From an uncultured Flavobacteriaceae bacterium (GTDB lineage: Bacteria; Bacteroidota; Bacteroidia; Flavobacteriales; Flavobacteriaceae): DNA of 64,000 nucleotides. The notes beneath the pieces were generated by a model. It searched no databases. It was not told the origin of the DNA and saw nothing but the letters and a program-made list of their open reading frames with translations. Every line of letters starts with the position of its first letter. The stretch's first letter is position 1. Below, piece by piece: positions 16,450 to 26,305 of this stretch. Made by a program: the position numbers and the translations under genes. The DNA lies in assembly GCA_943788095.1 (NCBI GenBank), contig CALSOZ010000007.1, positions 62,001-126,000 on the forward strand, in the 5' to 3' direction.

Positions 16450-17358
16450 TTACAACAGATTTTCGAGAGCCAAGTCTAATTCGTGATAGTGATATTCAAA
16501 TCCAGCATTTTCAATTTTTTTGGAACAAACGCGCTGACTTTCAAGGGCGATTGCACTCATTTCACCCAATAGCATTTGAAGCACAAATTCAGGAACGTTT
16601 GGTAAAAAAAGCGGGCGCTTAATGATTTTTGCAATGGATTTTACAAGGTCTTTTTGTTGAACTGGATTTGGGGCAACCGCATTATAAACGCCTTCTAACC
16701 TTGATTCTAATACAAACATAAATAAACGGACTAGATCATCAATATGAATCCAAGATTGCCAATGCTCGCCAGAACCTAAAGCCGATCCAAAATACTGTTT
16801 GATGGGACCTCTAATTTTTGGCAAAGCACCTTCATTTGCATCGAGCACAATTCCAATTCGAACTGCCGTTGTTTTAATTCCTAAAGTTTGAAATGGTTTT
16901 AAACTGCCTTCCCAAGACTTCACAACCGTTCGTAAAAAACTGGCATCCGTTCCTTGAAATTCTTCTTCGTAATACCGCGTTTTAGAATCGGGATAAACGC
17001 CAATTGCACTGGCTGAAATAATATGTTGAACAGAAAATTTATGGGCTTCAATACTTGAATGTATCAACTCTAAAGCATTGGTTCTGCTAGACAAAATAGA
17101 CACTTTGGCTGCCTTGGTCCAACGTTGCGCAATAGATGATCCTGCCAAATTAATAACCACCTCAACGCCTTCAAAACAAGCAATATCAATTGTATTCTTT
17201 TGCGGATTCCAATAAAATCCTTTGTAATTGGCTTCAGACTCTATTTTAGATTTCTGAGTCGTCAAATAATGAACCGTATTGCCTTGGTCTAAACATTTCT
17301 TTACCAATGCTTTTCCAACCAATCCCGTCGCTCCTGTTATTAATACTGTTTGTCCCAT
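16450..17358 (-). CDS. TIGR01777-type SDR epimerase (SDR39U1)
   Basis: A 302-residue NAD(P)-binding protein. The Rossmann loop VLITGATGLVGKALVKKC is near the start, INLAGSSIAQRWT (about 89-101) and SASAIGVYPDSKTRYYEEEF (about 114-134) are typical of the YfcH/SDR39U1 group, and a C-terminal DUF1731-like tail (LPNVPEFVLQMLLGEMSAIALESQRV) completes the family architecture. Substrate unknown; members act as putative nucleoside-diphosphate sugar epimerases. It faces away from grpE and follows mnmD by about 95 bp on the same strand. Confidence 0.88.
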   Translation of the reverse strand: MGQTVLITGATGLVGKALVKKCLDQGNTVHYLTTQKSKIESEANYKGFYWNPQKNTIDIACFEGVEVVINLAGSSIAQRWTKAAKVSILSSRTNALELIHSSIEAHKFSVQHIISASAIGVYPDSKTRYYEEEFQGTDASFLRTVVKSWEGSLKPFQTLGIKTTAVRIGIVLDANEGALPKIRGPIKQYFGSALGSGEHWQSWIHIDDLVRLFMFVLESRLEGVYNAVAPNPVQQKDLVKSIAKIIKRPLFLPNVPEFVLQMLLGEMSAIALESQRVCSKKIENAGFEYHYHELDLALENLL

Positions 17359-17453
17359 CCTTGCTAAATTAATGATAACAACTTCGTAAATAAATGAATT
17401 ATCAAAGGTTTAACATTACTTTAAGTTTCCACATCAATTTCATTAAGATAATA

Positions 17454-18137
17454 CTAACAACCTTTAGACGGCTTGGTCGCTCTCAACATTTCTCGTTTTC
17501 CAGGAGGACCTTCCAATCGTTCAACTGTAAACCCAACGGCTTGCATGGCGCGTCGCACGCTGCCTTTGGCTGCATAAGTGACTAAAACGCCGCTATCTTT
17601 CAGTGCATCAAACATGCGTTTAAAAATAGTTTCTGTCCACAAATCTGGTTGAACTCTGGCGCCAAAAGCATCAAAATAAATAAGCTCAAATCGATTCTGA
17701 TCTTCTATTTCGCTAAAAAATTGTTGACGTTTTTTTAAAGAAAAACAAGGCGTAATACCATGCAAATCTTCCCAAGAAACTCGGTGTAATGACTCAAAAA
17801 CAGAAACTTGATCCTGTGCCAGTAAAGTGGTGTAATTTAGTTGAGATAATTCTTCTGACTGAACAGGATATGCCTCCACGCCTTCGTACTGTATTTGAAC
17901 ATCAAGTGTTTGGGCTTCTAGAGCCGTCATATAAGCATTTAAGCCCGTTCCAAATCCAATTTCAAGAATATGAAGTGTTGAAGGTTTGTGTAAATTTAAA
18001 AAATGATGCAATCCTGTTTTGATAAACACATGTTGGGATTCTTGAATGGCTCCATGAATTGAATGGTATTGCTCATCCCAATCTTCAATTTGAATGGTTT
18101 TTGAACCATCGCCCGTAGTCACTATCGATCGCTTCAT
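17454..18137 (-). CDS. mnmD: tRNA 2-thiouridine(34) methyltransferase MnmD
   Basis: A 227-residue SAM-dependent methyltransferase equivalent to the N-terminal half of MnmC. Visible marks are the start RSIVTTGDGSKTIQ, HSIHGAIQESQHVFIKTG, the SAM loop ILEIGFGTGLNA (about 76-87), YFDAFGARVQPDLWTE (about 155-170) and GSVRRAMQAVGFTVERLEGPPGKREML. It completes mnm5s2U at the wobble position of certain tRNAs. The oxidoreductase half of MnmC is absent, as in many non-enteric bacteria. Confidence 0.9.
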   Translation of the reverse strand: MKRSIVTTGDGSKTIQIEDWDEQYHSIHGAIQESQHVFIKTGLHHFLNLHKPSTLHILEIGFGTGLNAYMTALEAQTLDVQIQYEGVEAYPVQSEELSQLNYTTLLAQDQVSVFESLHRVSWEDLHGITPCFSLKKRQQFFSEIEDQNRFELIYFDAFGARVQPDLWTETIFKRMFDALKDSGVLVTYAAKGSVRRAMQAVGFTVERLEGPPGKREMLRATKPSKGC

Positions 18138-18385
18138 TGTGGCTTACTCTAAAATTTTAAGTTAATCCATTTCAATATTTTAGAGCCAAAAGAGATGAAA
18201 CGGAATTTGGTGCTTTGAAAACCTGCTCAGCTTATTTTCATTCAAGTCTGATATGTATCGAAAATTATTGAACATTTTTATTAAAAACCGAAGATAAAAT
18301 ATAAATGTTAAACTTTTGAAGGTTTGATTTTTTTTAAATATTAATTTCTGTAAGTTTGTATAAGGCTAAATAGTAATACCCTATT

Positions 18386-19438
18386 ATGGAATCAATAAAA
18401 ATAAATCGAACGCAACAATCAAAAATCAACACTATTGATTTTAAGAATCTTGGATTTGGATCCGAATTTTCGGATCATATGCTCGTTTGTGATTATAAAA
18501 ACGGTGCTTGGGGTACTCCAGAAATTGTGCCATATCAGGCCATTTCATTAATGCCATCTTCGAAGATTTTTCATTATGGACAATCTATTTTCGAAGGGAT
18601 GAAAGCCTATAAGGATTCCGATAAAAAAACCTGGTTATTTCGACCCGATGAAAATTTTAAACGTTTTAATATTTCTGCCAAACGATTGGCAATTCCCGAA
18701 TTACCGGAGGCAGTATTCATGGACGGCTTAAAAGCATTGCTTAAAGTGGACGACCAATGGATCCCCACTCAAGATGGAAGTTCATTGTATATTAGGCCAA
18801 TTATTTTTGCCACAGGCGAAGGCTTTCATGCCTCTCCAGCGGATGCCTATAAATTTATTATCTGTACAGCGCCTTCAGGTGCTTATTTTGCTGGAAGAGT
18901 AAAAGTATTGATAGAGCAAAACTACTCGCGATCGGCAAATGGTGGTGTCGGATTTGCAAAAGCTGGTGGTAACTATGCTGGTCAATTTTATCCAACACAA
19001 TTAGCCATTGACAAAGGGTATGATCAAGTGATTTGGACGGATGATAACACCCATGAATATATTGAAGAAGCTGGTGCGATGAATATTTTTGTTCGGATTA
19101 ACGACACCCTTATTACTGGACCAACGAGTGACCGTATCTTAGATGGGATTACCCGAAAAAGTATTCTTGATATTGCCAAAGACGAAGGCATTCAGTTTGA
19201 AGTTCGTAAATTTACAGTGACTGAAGTCATCGAAGCTTCTAAAAACGGAAGTTTAAAAGAAATGTTTGGAGCAGGAACGGCTGCGGTCATTTCTCCGATT
19301 GCAGGATTTGGATTTAAAGACACCGATTATGACTTACCGGAACTTGAAAATCCATTCGCACAACGATTAAAAAACCGTATCACAGATATTCAAACCAATA
19401 AAGCCGAGGATTTATTTGGCTGGACGGTTAGCGTATAA
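18386..19438 (+). CDS. ilvE: Branched-chain amino acid aminotransferase
   Basis: A 350-residue class IV PLP aminotransferase. Features include FHYGQSIFEGMKAY (about 50-63), FRPDENFKRFNISAKRL, YIRPIIFATGEGFH, the PLP lysine in GFAKAGGNYAG (about 190-200) and EEAGAMNIFV. It interconverts leucine, isoleucine and valine with their keto acids. A TAAGTTTG box at 18351-18358 may be the -7 element, but no well-spaced -33 box was found. The gene converges on the MazG-like gene with a 4-bp gap. Confidence 0.93.
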   Translation: MESIKINRTQQSKINTIDFKNLGFGSEFSDHMLVCDYKNGAWGTPEIVPYQAISLMPSSKIFHYGQSIFEGMKAYKDSDKKTWLFRPDENFKRFNISAKRLAIPELPEAVFMDGLKALLKVDDQWIPTQDGSSLYIRPIIFATGEGFHASPADAYKFIICTAPSGAYFAGRVKVLIEQNYSRSANGGVGFAKAGGNYAGQFYPTQLAIDKGYDQVIWTDDNTHEYIEEAGAMNIFVRINDTLITGPTSDRILDGITRKSILDIAKDEGIQFEVRKFTVTEVIEASKNGSLKEMFGAGTAAVISPIAGFGFKDTDYDLPELENPFAQRLKNRITDIQTNKAEDLFGWTVSV

Positions 19439-19442
19439 GTTT

Positions 19443-19829
19443 CTAGGATTCCAAAATTTGTTGGATACGAGGTTTAAAATAATTAGGGCCTTTTAATACT
19501 TTTCCATCTTCTCTGTAGATGGGTTGACCATCTTCGCCTAATTTACTCATGTTGCTCCGCTGAATTTCTTCAAAAACCGCTTCTATTTTGTGTTGCATTC
19601 CATGTTCGATAATGGTTCCACATAGGATATAAAGCATGTCTCCTAACGCATCTGCCACTTCTACCATGTCGTTATTATTGGCCGCTTCTAAATATTCTTC
19701 GTTTTCCTCTTTCATCAAATCAAATCGAAGGGTATTTTTTGCAGTTCCTAAATTGGCTTTTAGAGAGGTTCTATACCCAATTTTAAAGGCGTCATGAAAT
19801 TGTTGAACTGCTTTTAATTTATCTTTCAT
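19443..19829 (-). CDS. MazG-like NTP pyrophosphohydrolase family protein
   Basis: About 128 residues from the ATG at 19829; an upstream frame to 19850 adds seven residues with no domain content. An all-alpha MazG-like fold is suggested by FDLMKEENEEYLEAA (EExxE metal motif, about 47-54) and DMVEVADALGDMLYILCG (ExxD pair, about 60-77). The C-terminal tail GEDGQPIYREDGKVLKGPNYFKP is typical of the phosphoribosyl-ATP pyrophosphohydrolase-like group. It likely hydrolyses an NTP to NMP and PPi; substrate unknown. Confidence 0.85.
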   Translation of the reverse strand: MKDKLKAVQQFHDAFKIGYRTSLKANLGTAKNTLRFDLMKEENEEYLEAANNNDMVEVADALGDMLYILCGTIIEHGMQHKIEAVFEEIQRSNMSKLGEDGQPIYREDGKVLKGPNYFKPRIQQILES

Positions 19830-19943
19830 AATTGGTTGGTTTTTACACATTTCAACGCCCCAAAGATGGGAGGGTAAATATGCTGAGATTCTTATATTTT
19901 TTTATAAATTTGACATAATTTATAAGCCTAAAAATACATAATT

Positions 19944-20132
19944 ATGTTCAGTCAAGGACAACTAATTTTCGGAATCCTATTTGCCATTGTTTTTACAGGC
20001 GTTATTATCTACGCCTATCGTAAGGATTTTGCCATACATCAAAAATATTACAAAGGAAGTTTATGGGTATTGTTAGCTTTTATTGGCTTTATAGCCGGCA
20101 TTGCTGGTATTAAATTTGTGTTAGGCTACTAA
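19944..20132 (+). CDS. Small two-helix membrane protein
   Basis: A 62-residue protein with two hydrophobic helices (about residues 7-24 and 41-60) joined by a basic loop (YRKDFAIHQKYYKG). No enzymatic motif is visible. It resembles short conserved hypothetical membrane proteins of flavobacteria. It is monocistronic and followed at once by a hairpin with a T-rich end. Confidence 0.65.
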   Translation: MFSQGQLIFGILFAIVFTGVIIYAYRKDFAIHQKYYKGSLWVLLAFIGFIAGIAGIKFVLGY

Positions 20133-20135
20133 AAA

Positions 20136-20168
20136 AAGCCACTTCCCTTTTTGGATAAGTGACTTTTC
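20136..20168 (+). terminator. Terminator between convergent genes
   Basis: AAGCCACTT (20136-20144 region) can pair with AAGTGACTT (20157-20165 region) with one mismatch, followed by TTTT. It lies just after the small membrane protein gene and before the end of the M49 peptidase gene, so it could serve either strand. Confidence 0.5.
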
Positions 20169-20190
20169 ATAAATGTTGAATTAAAACAGG

Positions 20191-22245
20191 TTAGTTGATC
20201 TCTGGTAAAAAACTGTAATTCGCAGAATAGTTCAACATCTGTCCTTCAAATGTTTCCACATACTTCACCTCGATCGAAATAATCGCACCCTCAGAATTTG
20301 TTTGTGGCACCAATACAGGATTTACAAACCCACTATACGGTGCTGCTGTAAATTGCTTATTACGTTCCAAAACATCGGCATGGATCGCTTGATCAACTTT
20401 AACACCATAGCCTTCTACGAGCGCTTGTACCGCTGCAAAATCTCCTTCAGATTTGATCCGTTGTGTTTCGCGAAGCAGCTGTCCAAATAGATCGTGTAAT
20501 TTATCATAATCATTAATATTGAAATACGTTTTCCCATCGCGAATCACTTTTTTAATCACATTGTCCTTAAGTCCTTTTTCATAAGCCCATGCACTCACCC
20601 ACTGACGGTTTCGCATGTGCGCTTCTTCGACCTCATCCCCAAGATTTAATCGAATGAGCTGGGTCAATAATCCATTTCGGATGTACCCGTCAAATGCAGC
20701 CATGCCTATGGATTTCCAATCTTCAACTAAGCCCAACTCTTGAATTTTTGGATTGTACAAGTAATAAAGCCCTACCAGATCAGCACGTCCTTCCTCTAAC
20801 GTAGAGGCGTAATTTTTTAAAGTTTCTTTAGTTTCTCCAACGCCTGGATTTAATTGCCCTGATGCATGTCCAATGACTTCATGCAGCGCCGTGTGTAGCT
20901 TGTCGGCTGATTGACCATATAATTTTTCTAACTCATATTCCTTATCGTCATGAACAAATTCTTTAAGCCTTCCAGAACTCCCAGAATTATTATAGGCATT
21001 TATAATATTACCTAAGGAAACTGACTTGCTCCCAACCGCCGCACGAATCCAGTTTGCGTTTGGTAAATTCACTCCAATTGGAGTGGTTGGCGACGCATCG
21101 CCCGCTTCTCCGGCAACATTAACTGTCTTATAACTTACACCTACAACGTTTTTCTTTTTGTGCTCTGGAAATAATGGAGAGTTATCCTCAAACCATTGTG
21201 CATTTTCTGATAAAACCGCCATTTTGGCCGACATGTCAAAATCTTTGATTTGTACAATGGTTTCATACGAACCCCTATACCCTAGCGGATCGTTATAAAC
21301 TTCAATAAAGCTGTTGATATAATCAATATTACCTTCGGTAGCAGACGTCCAAGCCACATTATAATCATCCCATGTTTGTAAATCTCCTGTCTTATAATAT
21401 TCAATCAATAATCCTAAGGCATCGCCTTGCGCTTTATTTTCAGCAACGCCTTTAGCTAATTCTAACCACTTCACAATTTCATCAATCGCTTCGCCATATA
21501 ATCCACCAGATTTATAAACACGTTCCTTAAGTTCTCCGTTAATTTTTACCAATTGAGAATTCAACCCATGTGACAAGGGTTTGTCGGGGTTTGGCGAAGT
21601 GATTTTCGAGTAAAACGATTCAACATCGGCATTTGTAACGCCTTGACCGTAGAAGTTAACAGCCGATTCTGCAACGTTATCAATGTCTTTAGCTTGATTT
21701 ACTTTCTTCGCATCCTTGTCATTAAAAATAACTTCAAAAGCGTCGCCTTCTAAAGTGGTGTTAGTGGCAGTTAAAATCGATGTCAAATACGCTGCTGAAA
21801 ATTCAGGAGTCAATTTCGCATTGCTATAATGGTGATGAATTCCGTTGCTAAACCAAACACGTTTTAAATACACCTCAAAAGCAACCCAATCATCCGAAGT
21901 TTTATCCCCTTCAAAAGTGGTATAAACCCGTTCTAATGCGTTACGGATGGTTAAATTATGTCGGTAATTTTGATCCCACATGATATCACGTCCCGATAAA
22001 CCAGCTTGGGTTAAATAGTAAACTAATTTTTGTTCTTTAAGAGTTAAATTTTCCCATCCTGGGATTTGGTAGCGCAATACTTTAAGGTCAGCAAATTGAG
22101 TCACCTTAATTGGAAAATCAGCCTCAGAGTTGAGGGTGATAAAGTTAGAATCCATCGCTATATCAGAACTACTATCCGATTTGCAAGAATAAAATAATTG
22201 GGTAAAAACAATAGAACCCAACACGATTTTAGAAATTAATTTCAT
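20191..22245 (-). CDS. Dipeptidyl peptidase III-like lipoprotein (M49)
   Basis: A 684-residue zinc peptidase. The N-terminus is a lipoprotein signal (TQLFYSCKSDSS, cysteine about residue 21). The M49 zinc motif HEVIGH is at about residues 453-458, with the third ligand in the EEGRADLVGLYYL segment about 30 residues later; classical M49 enzymes have HEXXGH and EECRAD. These enzymes remove dipeptides from peptide N-termini. The lipoprotein signal points to an envelope location, so it probably digests imported or external peptides. Confidence 0.88.
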   Translation of the reverse strand: MKLISKIVLGSIVFTQLFYSCKSDSSSDIAMDSNFITLNSEADFPIKVTQFADLKVLRYQIPGWENLTLKEQKLVYYLTQAGLSGRDIMWDQNYRHNLTIRNALERVYTTFEGDKTSDDWVAFEVYLKRVWFSNGIHHHYSNAKLTPEFSAAYLTSILTATNTTLEGDAFEVIFNDKDAKKVNQAKDIDNVAESAVNFYGQGVTNADVESFYSKITSPNPDKPLSHGLNSQLVKINGELKERVYKSGGLYGEAIDEIVKWLELAKGVAENKAQGDALGLLIEYYKTGDLQTWDDYNVAWTSATEGNIDYINSFIEVYNDPLGYRGSYETIVQIKDFDMSAKMAVLSENAQWFEDNSPLFPEHKKKNVVGVSYKTVNVAGEAGDASPTTPIGVNLPNANWIRAAVGSKSVSLGNIINAYNNSGSSGRLKEFVHDDKEYELEKLYGQSADKLHTALHEVIGHASGQLNPGVGETKETLKNYASTLEEGRADLVGLYYLYNPKIQELGLVEDWKSIGMAAFDGYIRNGLLTQLIRLNLGDEVEEAHMRNRQWVSAWAYEKGLKDNVIKKVIRDGKTYFNINDYDKLHDLFGQLLRETQRIKSEGDFAAVQALVEGYGVKVDQAIHADVLERNKQFTAAPYSGFVNPVLVPQTNSEGAIISIEVKYVETFEGQMLNYSANYSFLPEIN

Positions 22246-22376
22246 GAGTTTTAATTTTTAGTTTGTTAAGTAAAATTTGAAACGTTTACGAATATAATCT
22301 ATTTTGATCAACTAATTAAAATCATTTTATTTCGTTTCTAAATAATCTATTTTTAATTTAGCAAAAACTGCAGAAA

Positions 22377-22748
22377 ATGAAACACGTTTTATTGGTCTTT
22401 ATTGGGGGTGGCACTGGAAGTGTCCTAAGATATCTGGTTGGAAAAATTTTCAACAACTCAACTCAGGGGTTTCCTTGGGGCACCTTTTCTGTCAATATTA
22501 TTGGCAGTCTATTGATCGGAATATTAATGGGAATGGCTCTAAAAAATAGCAGTTTATCAGAGAATCAAACCTTACTTTTAGTGGCTGGATTTTGTGGAGG
22601 ATTCACTACGTTCTCTGCTTTTGCTTATGAAAATCAAGTGTTTTTAAAAGAGGGCGACTTGACCAATTTTTTCATCTATACCTTAGGATCCATTGGACTC
22701 GGGTTAGTGGCGGTCTTTATAGGATTCTTTATTACCAAAAATTTTTAA
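22377..22748 (+). CDS. crcB: Fluoride channel CrcB/Fluc
   Basis: A 123-residue protein with four hydrophobic helices. Motifs are GGGTGSVLRYLVGK (about 10-23), PWGTFSVNIIGSLLIG (about 34-49) and GFCGGFTTFSAFAYE (about 71-85), the classic Fluc signatures. It exports fluoride as a dual-topology dimer. No fluoride riboswitch could be recognised upstream. Its 3' end overlaps the convergent DUF1684 gene by 4 bp. Confidence 0.93.
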   Translation: MKHVLLVFIGGGTGSVLRYLVGKIFNNSTQGFPWGTFSVNIIGSLLIGILMGMALKNSSLSENQTLLLVAGFCGGFTTFSAFAYENQVFLKEGDLTNFFIYTLGSIGLGLVAVFIGFFITKNF

Positions 22749-23356
22749 TGAGCTTTAAACCGTTTCACGCCAGCTCTAATTTCTAAAGCCAAATAGTTTT
22801 CACGTGGTACGATTGGGCAAGAGTATTTTTCGTTGTAAGCACAATACGGATTGTAGGCTTTATTAAAGTCAATAATGAGTTCATCAGTTGTGGGGATCGT
22901 TAAATCGATATAACGTCCGCCACCATACGATGTCTCTCCATTGGTTGCATCCAAAAAAGGAAGAAATAAATAGTCTGAATCTGCATCGGAATCAATCTCA
23001 GGTTCACTTTGATATACGTTAAGCTTTAAGAGCTGTCCATTTATAGTGAATGATAAAATGCCAAAAACGCGTTCTTTGGCCACACGATTTGTGGTGGTTT
23101 TCATTTCAAAATAAGGTGTATTGGGCGTACGTTCCAATTTCGCATTTACAACAAACGATGAATCGATAGGAAAAAAATCGAGCCCATTAAACGCTTTCAA
23201 ATCCTTGGATTTTAATGGTGATGTTGATGCATCTTTAAAAAAATTATTTTGTTCTTCTTGAAATTTAGATTGAGATTTGATTGTTTTTTTTTGAGAGACA
23301 CACCCTATACAAACGAGTCCCAGTATAGCCATATAAATAGTAAATCGTGTTTTCAT
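22745..23356 (-). CDS. DUF1684 lipoprotein
   Basis: About 203 residues from the ATG at 23356, where a lipoprotein signal begins (LGLVCIGCVSQ); the longer frame to 23440 lies inside the upstream Lrp gene. The DUF1684 domain is recognisable by GGGRYIDLTIP (about 148-158), DFNKAYNPYCAYNEKYSCPIVP and ENYLALEIRAGVKRF. Family function is unknown to me. It starts 16 bp after the Lrp/AsnC gene ends. Confidence 0.82.
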   Translation of the reverse strand: MKTRFTIYMAILGLVCIGCVSQKKTIKSQSKFQEEQNNFFKDASTSPLKSKDLKAFNGLDFFPIDSSFVVNAKLERTPNTPYFEMKTTTNRVAKERVFGILSFTINGQLLKLNVYQSEPEIDSDADSDYLFLPFLDATNGETSYGGGRYIDLTIPTTDELIIDFNKAYNPYCAYNEKYSCPIVPRENYLALEIRAGVKRFKAH

Positions 23357-23372
23357 AGCTTTAAAAATACTA

Positions 23373-23813
23373 TTATTTTTGTAAAATGGGATGATTCGAT
23401 ACCACATTTGATAGAATAATTTGTGTTTTCGTTTCACCATAAGTAATCAGTTGGTCAATCAGTTTTTCCAAGTGACGTTGATTTTGAAGGACCACTTCCA
23501 TGACAATGTTTTCATTTCCAGTAATGCGATAACAATTTATCACCTCATCTAAGGTTTTTACTTTATGTAAAAATGGTTGAAGCCGCCCCATAAAGGCCCG
23601 AACGGTAATTAATGCTCTAAAATCATAACCCAACTCAAAATGAGAGACTTTGGCATAATACCCTTCAATAATACCTGAATCTTCTAGTTTTTTAATACGT
23701 TCAGTAACCGCTGGTGACGAAATTCCAACTTGATTGGCAATCGCCGTATTTGAGATTCGTGCATTGCGTTGGAGTTGTTCTAAAATCTTGGAATGTAATG
23801 CATCTAATTTCAT
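23373..23813 (-). CDS. Lrp/AsnC family transcriptional regulator
   Basis: A 146-residue regulator from the ATG at 23813 (MKLDALHSKILEQLQ, the canonical beginning); extending to 23870 would add an AT-rich, unlikely leader. The helix-turn-helix (NTAIANQVGISSPAVTERIKKLEDSGII) is at about 22-49 and the RAM/AsnC ligand-binding domain follows. Such proteins respond to amino acids. Nearest amino-acid gene is ilvE 4 kb away, so the target is not evident. Confidence 0.9.
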   Translation of the reverse strand: MKLDALHSKILEQLQRNARISNTAIANQVGISSPAVTERIKKLEDSGIIEGYYAKVSHFELGYDFRALITVRAFMGRLQPFLHKVKTLDEVINCYRITGNENIVMEVVLQNQRHLEKLIDQLITYGETKTQIILSNVVSNHPILQK

Positions 23814-23928
23814 ATTTAAAGTATTTTTATTAAAAATATTAAAAATTAAATTAATAAACACATATAACATTAAATTTTAAACTCACGCTAATTTATTTTG
23901 CTCTAATTTTGGTTTAAATATTAAATCA

Positions 23929-24324
23929 ATGTTGCCGTTTCAAAATTCTTCAGAATTGCATATAGCTTTTTATAAAAAAGCCGTTGAAATAGGATCACTT
24001 TCTAAAATGATTTCAGCATATTTGAATGCCGATCTTTCGGTTTTAAAACCGAATGGACGTGAAGATGATTCTATTTATTTTTCAGGTGATATTATTCGCC
24101 AGTCAGATTCTTTGGCGCCGCATATCATGAGAGTTGAGCAAGAGCGCTATTCGGAACAAAAATATCAGCACGTTGAATCGATACGAGGTCTTACAAATCG
24201 ATTGTTTAAAAACTGTCGTCGTTTGGAAAAATGTAATAGTGATGGGCGTGAATTTTTGTCCATTCTAAAAATAGAATTACGAAAGTTTAAAAAATTACAA
24301 AAAAACTGGATGCTAACTATCTAG
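23929..24324 (+). CDS. Hypothetical 131-residue protein
   Basis: I do not recognise this protein. It has no signal peptide or membrane helix. The N-terminus is hydrophobic-helical (SELHIAFYKKAVEIGSLSKMISAYL), the middle contains ADLSVLKPNGREDDSIYFSGDIIRQS, and the C-terminus is strongly basic and helical (RLFKNCRRLEKC, KIELRKFKKLQKNW). The ATG and normal codon use support coding. It is divergent from the Lrp gene and converges on pyrF, ending 9 bp away. A nucleic-acid contact through the basic tail is only a guess. Confidence 0.6.
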   Translation: MLPFQNSSELHIAFYKKAVEIGSLSKMISAYLNADLSVLKPNGREDDSIYFSGDIIRQSDSLAPHIMRVEQERYSEQKYQHVESIRGLTNRLFKNCRRLEKCNSDGREFLSILKIELRKFKKLQKNWMLTI

Positions 24325-24333
24325 AGAAATATT

Positions 24334-25155
24334 CTATGGATCCTTAGGGATTAAACCTGCCATTTCAAGTTGTAGAACCTGCGCATTTTCTGCCGCTTTG
24401 ATTGCAAAATCACGACCTGAAGACGCATAAATTATACCTCTCGAAGAATTGACCAAAAGACCAATTTGGGCATTCATTCCATATTTACAAACCTCTTCTA
24501 AACTTCCACCTTGAGCTCCAACTCCAGGTACTAATAAAAAACTATCGGGAACAATATTTCTAATTTCAGCAAAATAGGATGCTTTGGTCGCGCCCACAAC
24601 ATACATTAAGTTTTGAGCATTTTTCCACTCTTTAGAGGTTTCTAAAACCGATTGATAAAGAGGCTGACCGTTGGCGGTTAGCGTTTGAAAATCAAAGGCC
24701 CCTGTATTTGATGTTAAGGCCAGCATAATGGTGTGTTTCTCTGTAAACTCCAAAAATGGCTCTATAGAATCTTTCCCCATATAAGGTGCAACGGTCACAC
24801 TGTCAAAGGCTAGATCTTCAAAAAAGGCTTTTGCATACATGCTACTGGTATTTCCGATATCGCCCCGTTTGGCATCCGCAATGGTGAAAATTTCTGGATG
24901 GTTAATATTTAGGTAATTAATGGTTTTTTGTAGTGCGGTCCATCCTTTTAATCCATAGGCTTCATAAAACGCAATGTTTGGTTTATAAGCCACACATAAG
25001 TGATGTGTGGCATCAATAATTGCTTTATTAAATTCAAAAATAGGATCCTCTAGTTCTAATAAATGAGTGGGTATTTTTGTCACATCTACGTCCAATCCAA
25101 TACAAAGAAAGGATCGTTTTTTTTGGATTTCAGATACCAGTGCTTGAGTTGTCAT
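24334..25155 (-). CDS. pyrF: Orotidine 5'-phosphate decarboxylase
   Basis: A 273-residue enzyme of the longer PyrF group that makes UMP from OMP. The catalytic signature [10 protein letters not shown] (about 89-98) is present, with [14 protein letters not shown] at the start and the phosphate loop [16 protein letters not shown] (about 204-219). It lies 7 bp after prfA on the same strand, so prfA-pyrF are likely co-transcribed. Confidence 0.93.
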   Translation of the reverse strand: MTTQALVSEIQKKRSFLCIGLDVDVTKIPTHLLELEDPIFEFNKAIIDATHHLCVAYKPNIAFYEAYGLKGWTALQKTINYLNINHPEIFTIADAKRGDIGNTSSMYAKAFFEDLAFDSVTVAPYMGKDSIEPFLEFTEKHTIMLALTSNTGAFDFQTLTANGQPLYQSVLETSKEWKNAQNLMYVVGATKASYFAEIRNIVPDSFLLVPGVGAQGGSLEEVCKYGMNAQIGLLVNSSRGIIYASSGRDFAIKAAENAQVLQLEMAGLIPKDP

Positions 25156-25162
25156 ATATAAT

Positions 25163-26239
25163 TTAGATTACACCAGAATCTGCTTTGAGTTTTTCGGTAT
25201 TTTCGGCCATCATGAGTTCGTTAATTATTTTCTGAATATCGCCATTAATAATATTCGACAAATCATAGAGAGTCAACCCAATTCGGTGTTCGGTCACACG
25301 CCCTTGAGGATAATTATAAGTTCTAATCTTGGCACTTCGATCTCCAGAAGATACCATGCTCATTCGCTTCTCAGAATCTGCCGCTTGTTTTTTAGCCAAT
25401 TCCATTTCATATAAACGTGATCTTAAAACTTTAAGTGCTTTTTCTAAATTTTTATGAGAAGATTTTTGATCTTGACAACTCACAATCATACCTGTTGGTT
25501 CGTGGTGTAATTTGATTGCAGAGTAGGTCGTATTCACCGACTGACCACCAGGCCCAGTAGAAGTGGTTCGCTCAATTCTGACTTCTGTCATATCGAGTTG
25601 AACATCAAATTCTTCAGCTTCGGGCAATACAATTACAGAAGCTGCACTGGTGTGTACACGTCCTTGAGTTTCTGTTTGAGGCACCCGTTGCACACGGTGT
25701 ACTCCGGCTTCAAACTTCATAGTGCCATAGACATCTTCGCCACTGACTTCAAAAATCACTTCTTTAAACCCTCCAGAAGTCCCGTGATTAAAATCTACCA
25801 CTTCCACTTTCCAGCCTTTCGATTCACAATATTTAGTATACATTCGATGAAGATCGCCAGCAAAAATACTCGCTTCATCGCCTCCTGCTCCAGCACGGAT
25901 TTCCATCACTATGTTTTTGGCGTCGTCAGGGTCTTTAGGAATTAAAAGAACTTTCATCTCTTCTTCAATTGCAGGGACTTGGTCTTTGGCTTCTTCCATT
26001 TGCATTTTGGCCATTTCTACCATTTCTGCATCACTGCCATCAGAAATAATTTCTTGGGCTTCTTCGATATTAGACAATAAAGATTCATAGACAAGTCCTA
26101 GGTCGACCATCTTTTTTAAATCTTTATATTCTTTATTGAGTTGTACATAGCGCTTCTGATCCGAAATAATATCGGGTTGGATGATCAAGTCATTTACTTC
26201 ATCAAAACGCTGCTTAACTATTTGTATTTTTTCTAACAT
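25163..26239 (-). CDS. prfA: Peptide chain release factor 1
   Basis: A 358-residue factor that ends translation at UAA and UAG. The peptidyl-hydrolysis motif GGQ ([13 protein letters not shown]) is at about residues 230-232 and the arginine-rich [23 protein letters not shown] segment follows. No internal frameshift is present or expected in this factor. A TACTTTTG box (minus strand, 26261-26268) lies about 20 bp upstream and may be the -7 element. Confidence 0.95.
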   Translation of the reverse strand: MLEKIQIVKQRFDEVNDLIIQPDIISDQKRYVQLNKEYKDLKKMVDLGLVYESLLSNIEEAQEIISDGSDAEMVEMAKMQMEEAKDQVPAIEEEMKVLLIPKDPDDAKNIVMEIRAGAGGDEASIFAGDLHRMYTKYCESKGWKVEVVDFNHGTSGGFKEVIFEVSGEDVYGTMKFEAGVHRVQRVPQTETQGRVHTSAASVIVLPEAEEFDVQLDMTEVRIERTTSTGPGGQSVNTTYSAIKLHHEPTGMIVSCQDQKSSHKNLEKALKVLRSRLYEMELAKKQAADSEKRMSMVSSGDRSAKIRTYNYPQGRVTEHRIGLTLYDLSNIINGDIQKIINELMMAENTEKLKADSGVI

Positions 26240-26305
26240 CTACTTTGGAGAATTATGTTGCAAAAGTACTATTTTTTATGGATTTACTGTGATACAATAA
26301 CGCCT

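Noticed and set aside
22300-22377. Possible fluoride riboswitch before crcB
   Set aside because: The AT-rich leader shows no recognisable conserved fluoride aptamer elements.
25163-26239. Programmed frameshift in a release factor gene
   Set aside because: This is RF1 (prfA), which is uninterrupted; the known autoregulatory frameshift belongs to RF2 (prfB), which is not in the window.
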